Source: an uncultured Acetatifactor sp.
Lineage (GTDB): Bacteria > Bacillota > Clostridia > Lachnospirales > Lachnospiraceae
DNA length: 64,000 nucleotides
Direction of reading: 5' to 3'
Assembly: GCA_947581865.1 (NCBI GenBank)
Contig: CANPWA010000007.1
Location: forward strand, 62,001 to 126,000
The position numbers were made by a program, and so were the translations under genes. The notes beneath the pieces were generated by a model. The model did not search any database. It saw only the letters and a list, made by a program, of their open reading frames with translations, and was not told the DNA's origin. This document shows positions 1 through 9,473 of this stretch, one piece after another (positions within the stretch are counted from its first letter, which is position 1; each line of letters opens with the position of its first letter).

Positions 1-732
1 GATCTCTTTCCCGCCGGACGTCCTCCTCTGGAAGCCGCAGGCTTCTGGTTCGTCCCCCGTGAAACGGTGGACAAAATGGAGAAAATGAAGGTCTGTACCT
101 GCCTCAATCCTCTGCACACTGCCCTCGCGGTCTTCGGATGCCTTCTGGGATTCTCCCTGATCGCGGACGAAATGCGCGATCCCATCCTTCAGAGCCTGGT
201 CCGCGGGCTGGGATACCGGGAAGGGCTGCCCGTAGTGACGCACCCGGGCATCATGGAGCCGGAAAAATTTCTGGACACTGTGATAGGTTTTCGTCTGCCC
301 AATCCCTTCCTGCCCGACACACCCCAGCGCATCGCTGCGGATACCTCCCAGAAACTTGCGGTGCGGTTCGGAGAGACCATAAAATCCTATGCCGCCTCCC
401 CCGCCCTCGATCCGAAAAATCTTGTGTGCATCCCTCTGGTGTTTGCAGGCTGGCTCCGGTATCTGATGGGAGTGGATGACAGCGGCGCCGCCTTCGAGCC
501 AAGCCCCGATCCTCTGCTCTCCTCCCTGCAGAACTATGTGAAAGATTACAGTCTTTCCCGGGATGCCAAGGATTTAAGCCGTCTGGACGGGCTGCTCTCC
601 AATGAAAAAATTTTTGGCGTCCATCTCGGAAATGCAGGATTGTCCGGGAAAGTAAAACAATATTTTGCGGAAATGAGTTCGGGCATCGGAGCCGTGCGGT
701 CCACATTGGAAAAATATACAAAAGGAATGTGA
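1..732 (+). CDS. Mannitol dehydrogenase-family NAD-dependent oxidoreductase, C-terminal part
   Basis: The reading frame is open from base 1, so the gene starts to the left and only the last 243 residues are visible. They match the C-terminal domain of the polyol-specific long-chain dehydrogenases (mannitol dehydrogenase, fructuronate or tagaturonate reductase). The family's Lys/Asn/His active-site segment is recognisable near bases 85-120 (KVCTCLNPLHTALA), followed by the helical domain with the PNPFLPDTPQRIA stretch. The enzyme would interconvert a sugar alcohol or sugar acid and its keto form with NAD(H) in the cytoplasm. The substrate cannot be decided without the N-terminal half. It converges on glgD, with only 8 bp between the stops. 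Confidence 0.8.
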   Translation, partial: DLFPAGRPPLEAAGFWFVPRETVDKMEKMKVCTCLNPLHTALAVFGCLLGFSLIADEMRDPILQSLVRGLGYREGLPVVTHPGIMEPEKFLDTVIGFRLPNPFLPDTPQRIAADTSQKLAVRFGETIKSYAASPALDPKNLVCIPLVFAGWLRYLMGVDDSGAAFEPSPDPLLSSLQNYVKDYSLSRDAKDLSRLDGLLSNEKIFGVHLGNAGLSGKVKQYFAEMSSGIGAVRSTLEKYTKGM

Positions 733-740
733 CCGCTTCC

Positions 741-1883
741 CTATACTCTTTTATTTTTCTCCACATACACCGGGAATGTATCGGTTCCTTTTAATTCCTT
801 GTCCGCAGTGATGACCACTTTCTTATCCGTGATAACGTACTCCACACTGGCGCCATCCTCGATCACGGTATCCTGCATGAGGACACAATTTTTCACCTTT
901 GCGCCCCTGCCGATCTTCACCCCGCGGAACAGAATGCAGTTCTCCACTTCGCCTTCAATGACGCAGCCGTCTGCGGCGGTGATATGCTTCACCTTGCAGC
1001 TGCTCATATAGCGGGTAGGATTGTCATCCCGGATCTTGGTGTAAATGGGGCTTGCCCCGAAGAGCGCATCCTCGTTCTCTTCCTGAAGAAGCTTCATGCT
1101 CTCCTCAAAATAGCTTCTCAGCCCTGTGATGCGCGCCACATATCCCTCAAAGCAGTAACCTCTCACATCCAGCTTATCCAGCTGTTTGGAGAGAATGTCT
1201 CTCTCATAGTAGATACCGCCCTGCAGATATGCCTCGGAAATCTGTGCGATCAGTCTCTCCCTCTCCATCACATAGATGTTCATGGAGAGATTCTGCACGC
1301 CCTTATCCTTGGAGTTCACGCAGATCTCTGCCACTCTGTCGTCCTTCAGCTTGAATGTGTAATAGAGATTCTTGGTGTCCGCATCCAGATCCAGCAGGTC
1401 TCTGGGCAGCCCCTCCCTTGTATACGCCATGGTCATATCCGCGCCGCTCTCGATATGCTTTTCCAGCAGATCCTTAAAATCAAAATTCACCGCGATATTG
1501 GCATCACAGAGGATCACATATTTTTCTTTCTGCTTCTTTAAAAAGGGAATCATGCTGGAGAGAGCCTCCACACGTCCGCTGTAAACCTTTGTCTCTCTGT
1601 TGGAGAAAGGAGGAACCAGATTCAGCCCGCCGTTCTTGCGGCTTAAATCCCACTCGCGCCCATTCCCCAGATGATCCATCAGAGAGTGGTAATTTTGCTT
1701 TACGACCAAAGATACATTGTCAATCCCCGCATTCACCATGCTGGAGAGCAGGAAATCCACGATCCTGTACCGGCTTGCAAAAGGGATGGAAGCCATCAGA
1801 CGCTCGCTTGCCAGCTCGGGAACCATCGCGTCATAGCTGTTGGGAAATATAATTCCAAGTGCATCTGCATTCATATTTAACAT
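741..1883 (-). CDS. glgD: Glucose-1-phosphate adenylyltransferase, GlgD subunit
   Basis: This 380-residue nucleotidyltransferase is the GlgD partner of GlgC. It keeps the fold ([17 protein letters not shown] near residues 38-54, then C-terminal beta-helix hexapeptides). The catalytic GGxGxRL loop of GlgC is degenerate here ([22 protein letters not shown]), as is usual for this regulatory or auxiliary subunit in Firmicutes. It overlaps the end of glgC by 7 bp, so the two are co-translated. The GlgCD complex makes ADP-glucose for glycogen synthesis. Confidence 0.92.
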   Translation of the reverse strand: MLNMNADALGIIFPNSYDAMVPELASERLMASIPFASRYRIVDFLLSSMVNAGIDNVSLVVKQNYHSLMDHLGNGREWDLSRKNGGLNLVPPFSNRETKVYSGRVEALSSMIPFLKKQKEKYVILCDANIAVNFDFKDLLEKHIESGADMTMAYTREGLPRDLLDLDADTKNLYYTFKLKDDRVAEICVNSKDKGVQNLSMNIYVMERERLIAQISEAYLQGGIYYERDILSKQLDKLDVRGYCFEGYVARITGLRSYFEESMKLLQEENEDALFGASPIYTKIRDDNPTRYMSSCKVKHITAADGCVIEGEVENCILFRGVKIGRGAKVKNCVLMQDTVIEDGASVEYVITDKKVVITADKELKGTDTFPVYVEKNKRV

Positions 1884-3085
1884 ACGACTTCACCTTCCTT
1901 TACCGTTTCTCCTACCATGGCATTGGGACCGATCTTGGCATTTTTGCCGACTGTCACATCCGGTCCGATGGTAGCTACGCCCTTTTCCTCATCGGTAGGT
2001 GCGGCGCCCACTTCGGCGCCCTCCTCAATGGTAACATTCTCAGCCACGATGCAATGTCTCACCACTGCCCCGGCTTTGATCGTAGTCCCGCCCATGACAA
2101 CGGCATCCTCCACCACTGCGCCCGGTTCTACCTTTACCCCGGCAAAGAGAATGGAGTGTTTCACCCTGCCGTCGATACGGCAGCCGTCTGTGATCATGGA
2201 ATCGATGACCTCCGCCTCACCGCCGATGCGCTGACCGGTCATGCCGCTGTTGCGGCTGTAGATCTTCCAGTCCTCGTCAAACAGATCAATGCCGCTGTAC
2301 TCGGGGTCAAGCACCTCCATGTTTGCCTCCCAGAGAGAGGAAATGGTTCCCACATCCTTCCAGTAGCCGTTGAAATGATAAGCATACATCTCCCGCTGAT
2401 CTCTGAGCAGATTGGGGATGATATTTTTGCCAAAGTCATTCTCGGAGGCAGGATCCGCCTCATCCTCCTCCAGATATTTTTTGAGCACGTCCCAGTTAAA
2501 GATATAGATTCCCATGGAGGCAAGATTCGACTTGGGCTCCTTGGGTTTCTCCTGAAACTCGGTTATTTTGTCATTGTCGTCCGTCACCATCAGACCAAAG
2601 CGGGAAGCCTCGTCCCAGGGAACCTCCATGACTGCCACCGAAAACTCTGCGCCCTTCTCCTTGTGGAATTTGAGGAAATCGCTGTAATCCTGCTTACAGA
2701 TCTGGTCGCCGGACAGAATAATCACATACTTGGGCTGATACCGCTCGATGAAGGAAATATTCTGATAAATAGCGTTCGCCGTGCCCTTGTACCAGTCTGC
2801 GCCTTTCACGGACTGGTAGGGCGGCAGCACATGCACTCCCCCGTTTAATCTGTCCAGATCCCAGGGCTGCCCGTTGCCGATGTACTCGTTGAGCACAAGA
2901 GGCTGATACTGCGTGAGGATACCTACCGTATCGATTCCCGAATTCACACAGTTGGACAACGGGAAATCGATAATACGATATTTCCCGCCGAAGGGAACCG
3001 CGGGTTTTGCCAGTTTCTGGGTCAGAGCATAGAGTCTGGACCCCTGTCCGCCGGCAAGAAGCATTGCAATCATTTCTTTTGCCAT
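1877..3085 (-). CDS. glgC: Glucose-1-phosphate adenylyltransferase, catalytic subunit
   Basis: GlgC catalyses ATP + glucose-1-phosphate to ADP-glucose + PPi, the committed step of bacterial glycogen synthesis. The 402-residue product has an intact pyrophosphorylase loop [14 protein letters not shown] near residues 9-22, the substrate-binding [20 protein letters not shown] segment, and left-handed beta-helix hexapeptide repeats over the last 110 residues. The ATG start follows an AGGGGG ribosome binding site. It is the first gene of a glgC-glgD pair. No other glycogen genes are in the window. Confidence 0.95.
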   Translation of the reverse strand: MAKEMIAMLLAGGQGSRLYALTQKLAKPAVPFGGKYRIIDFPLSNCVNSGIDTVGILTQYQPLVLNEYIGNGQPWDLDRLNGGVHVLPPYQSVKGADWYKGTANAIYQNISFIERYQPKYVIILSGDQICKQDYSDFLKFHKEKGAEFSVAVMEVPWDEASRFGLMVTDDNDKITEFQEKPKEPKSNLASMGIYIFNWDVLKKYLEEDEADPASENDFGKNIIPNLLRDQREMYAYHFNGYWKDVGTISSLWEANMEVLDPEYSGIDLFDEDWKIYSRNSGMTGQRIGGEAEVIDSMITDGCRIDGRVKHSILFAGVKVEPGAVVEDAVVMGGTTIKAGAVVRHCIVAENVTIEEGAEVGAAPTDEEKGVATIGPDVTVGKNAKIGPNAMVGETVKEGEVVC

Positions 3086-3119
3086 ATGGTTTTGCCCCCT
3101 ATCTAAGTTATTTATTCAA

Positions 3120-3125
3120 ATTATA
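3120..3125 (-). promoter_or_regulatory. -10 box of the probable glgCD promoter
   Basis: The minus strand carries TATAAT 35 bp upstream of the glgC start. A clear -35 box is not seen; the best candidate at about 18 bp is a weak CTGGAA. Confidence 0.5.
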
Positions 3126-3273
3126 CTACATTTTTTGGAAATTTCCAGTATTTTTGTGCATTTTTGGTAAAAACATTGCGCCGACACCTTGCTGCACAGG
3201 ACGTTGTCCATGCCTTATTGTATGTGCCGCCTCCCTCTTTCATGACCGGTCAGGACAGGAAAAGATTCCGCAC

Positions 3274-3329
3274 AAAAAGAAGAATACCGCAGATAAATCG
3301 CAGATGCGGATCTATCCACTGTATTCTTC
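3274..3329 (-). terminator. Rho-independent terminator of htpG
   Basis: On the minus strand GAAGAATAC pairs with GTATTCTTC across a loop that itself folds, and five U residues follow. It lies 54 bp past the htpG stop. The remaining bases between htpG and glgC hold the glgC promoter and no gene. Confidence 0.7.
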
Positions 3330-3382
3330 CCGTTTTTCATCGATCTTATTACTTATTTTTACAAAAAATACGGATTTTCGGT

Positions 3383-5494
3383 CTATTTTGCCAAAAGCAT
3401 CATGATGTCGTTACTGCGCGCCACAAACCGGGTCATCGCCTCCGCACTCAAAGGCGCCTGCTGAAGTTTTGCCAGATCATAGAGCTGCTCGCAGATCATC
3501 TTGGTATTCTCGCCCTCCTCATGTTCGGTGACATACTGTACCAGGGGATGATTGGCATTGAGGATCAGCGTCTCCCCCTCGCCGCCGTATGCTCCCATAT
3601 CCATACCGGGCATGGAATACATCTTCATCATATCCTGCATACGCCTCGACTCCTCGGACAGGGTCATAATGGCAGAGATCTTCTTGTTCTTAAGTTTCTC
3701 CACTTTCACCGTGAGCTTGTCGTTCTTAAGCGCTTTCTTCATCATTTTGGCAATCGTTTCCGCCTGGGCATCCAGCTCCTCCTGCACTTTTTTGGAGGTC
3801 CTGGACTTCAGGGCATCCGTCACATCCGCGTCGATACGCAGGAATTTCACGCCCTCGTTCTTATACTCCAGCTGGGAGATAAAATGCTGGTCGATATTGT
3901 GCGTGAGAATCACCGCGTCCATCTTCGCCGCCTTGAACATATTGATATACTGGCTCTGCTGCACCTCGTCGGTGACATAGTAGACGATCTTTTCCTTCTT
4001 CTCGTCTTCCCCGGTCTCCCCGTCCTGCGCCTGCCCGTCATCGGAAGCGGGCTCTTCTGTCACGATCTCAGCTTCCACCTTCTCTCCGTTTTCATCCACG
4101 GCAGCGCTCTCCCCGTCCCCGGTGTCGATGGGCTTGGTCTCCAGACACTCCGGAAGCGTCAGATATTTTCCGTCGAGATTCTTGAATAAGATATAATCAT
4201 TCATTTTTTCGCAGAACTTGTCATCCTTCAGGCAGCCGAACTTGATGAAGGGGCTGATATCATCCCAGTATTTCTCGTACTCTTCCTTCTCCGTCTTGCA
4301 CATTCCGGAGAGTTTGTCCGCAACCTTCTTTGTGATATATTCCGCAATTTTTTTCACAAAACCGTCATTTTGCAGTGCGCTCCGGGATACGTTCAGCGGC
4401 AGATCGGGGCAGTCGATCACGCCCTTTAACAAAAGCAGGAATTCGGGAATGACCTCCTTGATATTGTCGGCGATAAACACCTGATTGTTGTAGAGTTTGA
4501 TCGTTCCCTCAATGGACTCATACTCCATGTTGATCTTGGGGAAATAAAGAATTCCCTTTAAATTAAAAGGATAATCCATATTCAGGTGGATCCAGAACAG
4601 GGGCTCCTTGTAATCCTGGAAGACCTTGCGGTAAAACTCCAGATATTCTTCCCGGGTACACTCGTTGGGGTGTTTGGTCCACAGAGGGGTCGTCTCATTG
4701 AGCAGCTCAGGGCGTTTCCGGATCTTGAACTTTTTCTCCTCCGGTTCTGCCGTCCCGTCTCCGTCTGCTTTTTCGTCAGACTCCTTCTTCTCGGGCACGA
4801 TCTCCTCAATGACCACATCGTCCTCTCTCTTTTCGGACTCTTTGACGATCTGCGTCTCCTTCGTATCCGCCTTGGAGAGATAAATCTCGGTGGGCATGAA
4901 GGAACAATATTTCTTCACCACCTCCCGAGCCTTGTACTCGTTGCAGAATTCCAGACAGTCCTCATTCAGAAACAGGGTGATGGTCGTACCTACCTGCGCC
5001 CTGTCTCCGTCCTCCATGGAAAATTCCGTGCCGCCGTCACACTCCCAATGAACGGGCTTGGCGCCATCCTTGTAGGATAATGTGTCAATGTGCACCTCGT
5101 CTGCCACCATGAACGCAGAATAAAAGCCCAGACCAAAGTGGCCGATGATCTGGTCCGCATTGCTCTTGTCCTTGTATTTCTCAATAAAGTCCGCCGCACC
5201 GGAGAATGCGATCTGGTTGATGTACTCCTCCACCTCGTCCGCAGTCATCCCCAGACCATTGTCCGAAAATTTCAGCGTTTTCTTCTCGGGATCGACTACC
5301 ACATCCACCCGCGCCCGATACCCCTCGGGCAGGCTGTACTCTCCCATCATGTCCAGCTTTTTGAGCTTGGTCACGGCATCACAGCCGTTGGAGATCAGCT
5401 CCCTGAAGAAAATATCATGGTCGGAATACAGCCACTTTTTGATAATGGGAAAAATGTTTTCACTGTTAATGGATAAGCTTCCGCTCTTTGCCAT
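3383..5494 (-). CDS. htpG: Molecular chaperone HtpG (Hsp90)
   Basis: This is the bacterial Hsp90, an ATP-dependent homodimeric cytoplasmic chaperone. The N-terminal GHKL ATPase motifs are present in order: ELISNGCDAVTKL, DNGLGM and GHFGLGFYSAF. A charged linker near residues 220-260 and the middle and C-terminal domains follow. At 703 residues it is longer than the E. coli protein. Much of the extra length is an acidic insert of about 40 residues near residue 470. I place the start at the ATG at 5494 (GAGG four bases before it) rather than an in-frame GTG three codons upstream. A CIRCE element and promoter upstream point to HrcA control. Confidence 0.96.
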   Translation of the reverse strand: MAKSGSLSINSENIFPIIKKWLYSDHDIFFRELISNGCDAVTKLKKLDMMGEYSLPEGYRARVDVVVDPEKKTLKFSDNGLGMTADEVEEYINQIAFSGAADFIEKYKDKSNADQIIGHFGLGFYSAFMVADEVHIDTLSYKDGAKPVHWECDGGTEFSMEDGDRAQVGTTITLFLNEDCLEFCNEYKAREVVKKYCSFMPTEIYLSKADTKETQIVKESEKREDDVVIEEIVPEKKESDEKADGDGTAEPEEKKFKIRKRPELLNETTPLWTKHPNECTREEYLEFYRKVFQDYKEPLFWIHLNMDYPFNLKGILYFPKINMEYESIEGTIKLYNNQVFIADNIKEVIPEFLLLLKGVIDCPDLPLNVSRSALQNDGFVKKIAEYITKKVADKLSGMCKTEKEEYEKYWDDISPFIKFGCLKDDKFCEKMNDYILFKNLDGKYLTLPECLETKPIDTGDGESAAVDENGEKVEAEIVTEEPASDDGQAQDGETGEDEKKEKIVYYVTDEVQQSQYINMFKAAKMDAVILTHNIDQHFISQLEYKNEGVKFLRIDADVTDALKSRTSKKVQEELDAQAETIAKMMKKALKNDKLTVKVEKLKNKKISAIMTLSEESRRMQDMMKMYSMPGMDMGAYGGEGETLILNANHPLVQYVTEHEEGENTKMICEQLYDLAKLQQAPLSAEAMTRFVARSNDIMMLLAK

Positions 5495-5545
5495 TGTCCT
5501 CACGTCCTTTTTATAATATTTTGGCAGATATCAAATCTAAGAGAA

Positions 5546-5574
5546 ATTGTAAAACAGCTCTTTTCAAAAGTCAA
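5546..5574 (-). promoter_or_regulatory. Promoter of htpG
   Basis: The minus strand reads TTGACT (5574-5569), a 17-bp spacer, then TACAAT (5551-5546). Position and spacing fit a sigma-A promoter for htpG, directly downstream of the CIRCE element. Confidence 0.65.
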
Positions 5575-5581
5575 CCAAAAA

Positions 5582-5608
5582 TTAGCACTCAACTTAAGTG
5601 AGTGCTAA
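5582..5608. promoter_or_regulatory. CIRCE element (HrcA operator)
   Basis: A perfect inverted repeat TTAGCACTC-N9-GAGTGCTAA lies just upstream of the htpG -35 box. It is the textbook CIRCE consensus bound by the heat-shock repressor HrcA. CIRCE usually controls groESL and dnaK operons, so here it places htpG in the same regulon. Confidence 0.95.
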
Positions 5609-5670
5609 TAACATCCGTGGAATCCGCATGAATACTGGATTTTCACAATTCTAAATTTTTTCTAAAGTAA

Positions 5671-6741
5671 TTAACCCATTTCCTCCTCCCGGGAAAAATA
5701 TTTTTCATACACCTCAAAAAAACTGTCCGTCGTCACTTCCTCTTCGTGGATCAGTTCAATCTCATCCCAGAGAGACTGGTTCAGATTTTTTGCCAAAGTC
5801 CCCACAAAGGCGTCGTACTCCTGCCCAAATGCCTCCCGGCGTCTCTCCTCCACGATCTTGATCTTGTTGGCGTCCGTCTCCTCCCTGTCAAAGGTGCTCA
5901 GGCACTTGATAATATGATACCCGCTCTCACTCTCCACCACCGGGCTGATCTCATCGGTTTCCAGCAGAAAAGCAGCCTCCTCGAAACTTTTGTCCATCTC
6001 CCCTTTTCCAAACGAATAGGTGAGGTTGGAATCTTCGCTGTAGCGGGAGGCGAGCTCCGTGAACTCATATTCCCCCGAAACCGCCATCTCCCGGATTTTG
6101 CAGGCTTTCTCATAAACCGCCTCTTTCGCGCTCTCCGTATACGCCACCCGCTCACCCTGGCTGCCCAGAGAAGAGGTTCTCAACAGAATATGCTGCACCG
6201 TGATGGTACGGGCCTCGTCATCGCTGATCTCCGGGTTAATGTCCTTGATGAGCACGGCATAAACTTTCTCCGCCAGCGCATATTCCGTATACAGTTTTTC
6301 AACGGTGTCCTCTGTGATACCCAAAAGCTCGATCTCCGTATCGTTCAAAGATCCATAATAATCTGCCGCCGCCTGTTCCACCAGGGACTTCTCCTCCTCG
6401 TCCAGTTCCACGCCCTTCTCCCGGGAGAGCAGATACATGGTCTTTACCTGGGCGATCCTGGCGAGCACCGTCTCCTTGACATTCTCCTCCAGCGTCACCC
6501 CGTCTAAGGAGGTATTCCAGATTTCCTCCCCATAGACGGATTCATACTGATTCTGAATGGTGGTGAGGTATACCATGAGCTCATCCTTCCTGCAGGACTC
6601 ATCCTCGATCCGAAACACCTCATCCTTCCCGAATCCCGTGGTGAACACCACCCGGGGCTTGTCTCCTTTTCCGCAGGCGGCAAACAGTACCGCAGCCGAT
6701 ACCGCGCAGCACGCCGCCATTCTCACCCAAAACTTTTTCAT
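5671..6741 (-). CDS. PrsA-like peptidyl-prolyl isomerase lipoprotein
   Basis: This 356-residue protein starts with a lipoprotein signal peptide ending in LFAAC (Cys near residue 23). A SurA/PrsA-type N-terminal region and a parvulin rotamase domain follow (about residues 178-285, from ITVQHILLR to GYHIIKCLS). It would fold secreted proteins at the outer face of the membrane. Its start overlaps the SbcC-like stop by 4 bp (ATGA), so it is the last gene of that operon. From memory, prsA lies close to yhaM-yhaN-yhaO in Bacillus subtilis, so the neighbourhood may be old. Confidence 0.88.
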   Translation of the reverse strand: MKKFWVRMAACCAVSAAVLFAACGKGDKPRVVFTTGFGKDEVFRIEDESCRKDELMVYLTTIQNQYESVYGEEIWNTSLDGVTLEENVKETVLARIAQVKTMYLLSREKGVELDEEEKSLVEQAAADYYGSLNDTEIELLGITEDTVEKLYTEYALAEKVYAVLIKDINPEISDDEARTITVQHILLRTSSLGSQGERVAYTESAKEAVYEKACKIREMAVSGEYEFTELASRYSEDSNLTYSFGKGEMDKSFEEAAFLLETDEISPVVESESGYHIIKCLSTFDREETDANKIKIVEERRREAFGQEYDAFVGTLAKNLNQSLWDEIELIHEEEVTTDSFFEVYEKYFSREEEMG

Positions 6742-9473
6742 ACCTTTACTCCCTGTCTTCCCATCGCCCGGCTCTTATGGCAGGTAAAATAAATGACCTG
6801 ATACTTTTCCGTAATTTCTTCCAGGAAACGCTCTGCCAGCTGCAGTTTCCCATCGTCCAGATTCACAAAAGAATCATCCAATATCAAAAAAGGCTTCTCT
6901 CCCTCATACATGGCGTCCGCCAAAGCGATCCGCAGCCCGAGGTATATCAGATCACGGCTGCCCGAGCTGAAAGCATCGATCTGACGCTGTCCGCCCAGCG
7001 CCCTCCTGGTCACGCTGATATCCGCATCCATGCAGAACGCCTCCGCGCTCTCCCCGGCGAGTATCTCATAATATCTTCCGAAGGACTCGAAGACCGGACC
7101 GATATATTTTGCCACCAGCTCCTCCTTTGCCTTCTCCAGATACTCTGCCGTCAGCCCGAGATGATCATAATAACTGTGCGTTTTCTCATATTCCTCCGTG
7201 AGTGTTTCCAGATTTTCCCTCTGCTGCTGCAGATGATCCAGCTCCAGCTGGATCTCGTCCAGCTGTGTCTGATAGGAATGGATCTGCCCAAAAAGCTGTG
7301 TCATGCGTTCCTGCGCCCGCTCCATACGCAGCCTGCATTCCTCCGCATCTCCCTCCGGCTCTCCGTCGTCCGTCAGCGCAGAGACATCACAGGAAGCTTT
7401 AAACTCCGCGAGTTCGCCCTCCAGCCTGTCCAGCTCCCGGGAATCGCTCTCATACTCCTGCAGACTCCGGACGATCTGGCGCAGCCCTTCGTCCACATCC
7501 TCCGCAGCTCCCTGCCCGTGCCGTCCCAGAAATTCACGCAGCTCTCTCCTCAGGTCCTGCGCGGTTGTGTCCGCCCGCTCAAACCTTTGGCTCCTCTCCT
7601 CCAATGCCGCAAACTCCGTCCTGTCCTTCTCCAGTTTTGCAAAATAGCCGTCCAGCCCCCCTGCGGGCTTTGCGTCGATATCGATTTCCGCACAATAGGG
7701 TGCCAGGATCCCGGCCGTCTGCCGCCACAGCGTTCTCATCCGGTCCTCGTATCCTTTGTTCTGATAGTCCATATCCCTTGCCTGCAGGCGGGTAAAGCGC
7801 TTCCAATCGCCCCGCAGGGTGTAGAGCTCATCCGCAAACCGTCTGTCCTCCCTGCTCCAGTCCGGTTCCTCCATGGCAAAGCGCCCAAGAAACGCCGTCA
7901 GCTTTTCCCGCATCTCAGCCAGCGCCGCTCCGTCCCGGGCAATCTCCTGCTCCAAAAGCAGGGCTGTTTCGCGCTCCCGCTCTGCCCGGGCAGTCTGTTC
8001 CGCCTGCCTGTCCCTGCACTTGCGCTTCTCCAAACCCATCCGTACCAGCCCTGCCGCCAGAACCGCCGCTCCAAACGCCAAAAACGTCACCCCTGCGACA
8101 ACCTGCTTCATCGCGGTCAGGGCACCCCCTGCCAGCAGCAGTGCAGCCGCCGTAACGACGGACAAAAAAGCCATTCCCCCCGCCTTGTCTGTGGGCTGCG
8201 CCGTCCCCGGCTCCTGCCCTGCCGCCTCACGGGCATTTTGGTCCGCCCGCTTTGCCTCCAGCGCGCTTCTCGCATCCTGATATTGTCGCCACAGCTCCAG
8301 CGCCCTGTCCGGCGCATCTGCCGCATCGCTGTCTGCCGAAACTTCTCCGAAGCGCTCCCGAAGCCGCAGATATTCCTGCCGCTCCTCTCCCGACAGCCCT
8401 TCCCGCGCCGCCTCCTCCCTGAGCGCTGTCAGCGCCGCCGAAAGCTCCTGTCCCCGGCGCAGCTCTTCCTCATCCGGGACGCCCTCCGCAAAACGCTCCC
8501 GAAGCAGGAACAGTCTCTCCTTCTGTCCGCCGCTGAGCCGGGCGGTCTCCGCCTCCGACTCCTGCCGCACCAGTTCCTTTCTCTTCTCCTGCATTGCGTC
8601 CACCGTTTCCCGCTCCGGTATCCTGCCTCCCAGCGCGGCGCGCTGCTGCTCCGCCGCCTGCTTTCTTGCCTCGATCTGCCGGAGGATGCCGGAATACTGT
8701 TCCCGTTTTGCCCTGAGCGCCTGCCGCTCCGCGGTCTTCTCCCAGAGCGTCTGCAGACTCCGCTGTTCGTTCTGCAGGCGGTCCCGCTCTCCAAGGCTTT
8801 CCGCGAGCTTCTCCTCCAGCCCTGCCGCCGCCTGTTCCATGGTGCCTGCGCGGCGCAGCTCCTCCTTCAACAGAGCGATCTTTTCCTTTTGCTGCTTCAG
8901 CAGCCCCGTCTTTCGCAGGGGAGTCAGCCGGTTCCGCAGATCCTTGATCTTCTCCTGCACCGCCTCATACTGATTCAGATCATCCAGACTGTCCGCCAGA
9001 TTGCCGATCTTGGCGTTGATACTGTCCGTGGCGGCGGTATCGCAGGCATTCTGCGCGATAAACACCGTTTTGCGAAAGGATTCCTGATTGATCTGAAAAA
9101 GCTCCTCCCCGATCCGGCTGGTGTAATCGCCGGAAGGAAGATTTGTCGTCCCGTCATAGAGGGCAAAGGTGTCCTCCGCCTCCTTTTTCCCGAAAGTGCG
9201 GTTCAGCCGATACCGCTTTCCTCCCGCCTCGAACACCAGCTCGCCGCCGTACACGCCTCCCTGCCACGGTCGGAAACGCACACGCTCCCGCTCCAGCGTA
9301 TCGCCCCGTTTTTTCTCATTTTCAAAGCCGTAAAACATCACCTTGATAAATGCAGCCAGGGTACTCTTGCCCCAGCCGTTCGGCTCATTGAATACACAGA
9401 GGTTTCCCGAAAAATCAATGGACTGATCCGAAAAACATCCGAAATTTTCTATGTGACAACTCAGTAACCGCAT
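6738..9473 (-). CDS. SbcC/YhaN-like SMC-type ATPase
   Basis: A 911-residue RecN/SMC-like ATPase. Walker A lies at residues 31-38 (PNGWGKST). Two long coiled-coil arms flank a central hydrophobic segment (about residues 430-475), as in the YhaN branch of the family. The C-terminus has the signature FSSGSRDLIYLGLRIAL and Walker B PFLILDDSFVNLDD. With the adjacent SbcD-like nuclease it should form an Mre11-Rad50-type complex that processes DNA ends or hairpins. The central hydrophobic stretch could place it at the membrane. The long reading frame on the opposite strand is a shadow of this GC-rich gene. Confidence 0.88.
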   Translation of the reverse strand: MRLLSCHIENFGCFSDQSIDFSGNLCVFNEPNGWGKSTLAAFIKVMFYGFENEKKRGDTLERERVRFRPWQGGVYGGELVFEAGGKRYRLNRTFGKKEAEDTFALYDGTTNLPSGDYTSRIGEELFQINQESFRKTVFIAQNACDTAATDSINAKIGNLADSLDDLNQYEAVQEKIKDLRNRLTPLRKTGLLKQQKEKIALLKEELRRAGTMEQAAAGLEEKLAESLGERDRLQNEQRSLQTLWEKTAERQALRAKREQYSGILRQIEARKQAAEQQRAALGGRIPERETVDAMQEKRKELVRQESEAETARLSGGQKERLFLLRERFAEGVPDEEELRRGQELSAALTALREEAAREGLSGEERQEYLRLRERFGEVSADSDAADAPDRALELWRQYQDARSALEAKRADQNAREAAGQEPGTAQPTDKAGGMAFLSVVTAAALLLAGGALTAMKQVVAGVTFLAFGAAVLAAGLVRMGLEKRKCRDRQAEQTARAERERETALLLEQEIARDGAALAEMREKLTAFLGRFAMEEPDWSREDRRFADELYTLRGDWKRFTRLQARDMDYQNKGYEDRMRTLWRQTAGILAPYCAEIDIDAKPAGGLDGYFAKLEKDRTEFAALEERSQRFERADTTAQDLRRELREFLGRHGQGAAEDVDEGLRQIVRSLQEYESDSRELDRLEGELAEFKASCDVSALTDDGEPEGDAEECRLRMERAQERMTQLFGQIHSYQTQLDEIQLELDHLQQQRENLETLTEEYEKTHSYYDHLGLTAEYLEKAKEELVAKYIGPVFESFGRYYEILAGESAEAFCMDADISVTRRALGGQRQIDAFSSGSRDLIYLGLRIALADAMYEGEKPFLILDDSFVNLDDGKLQLAERFLEEITEKYQVIYFTCHKSRAMGRQGVKV

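Noticed and set aside
6777-9467. An open frame of almost 900 codons on the strand opposite the SbcC-like gene
   Set aside because: It mirrors the GC-rich SbcC-like gene, has no ribosome binding site and a Leu/Arg/Pro-rich composition without domains.
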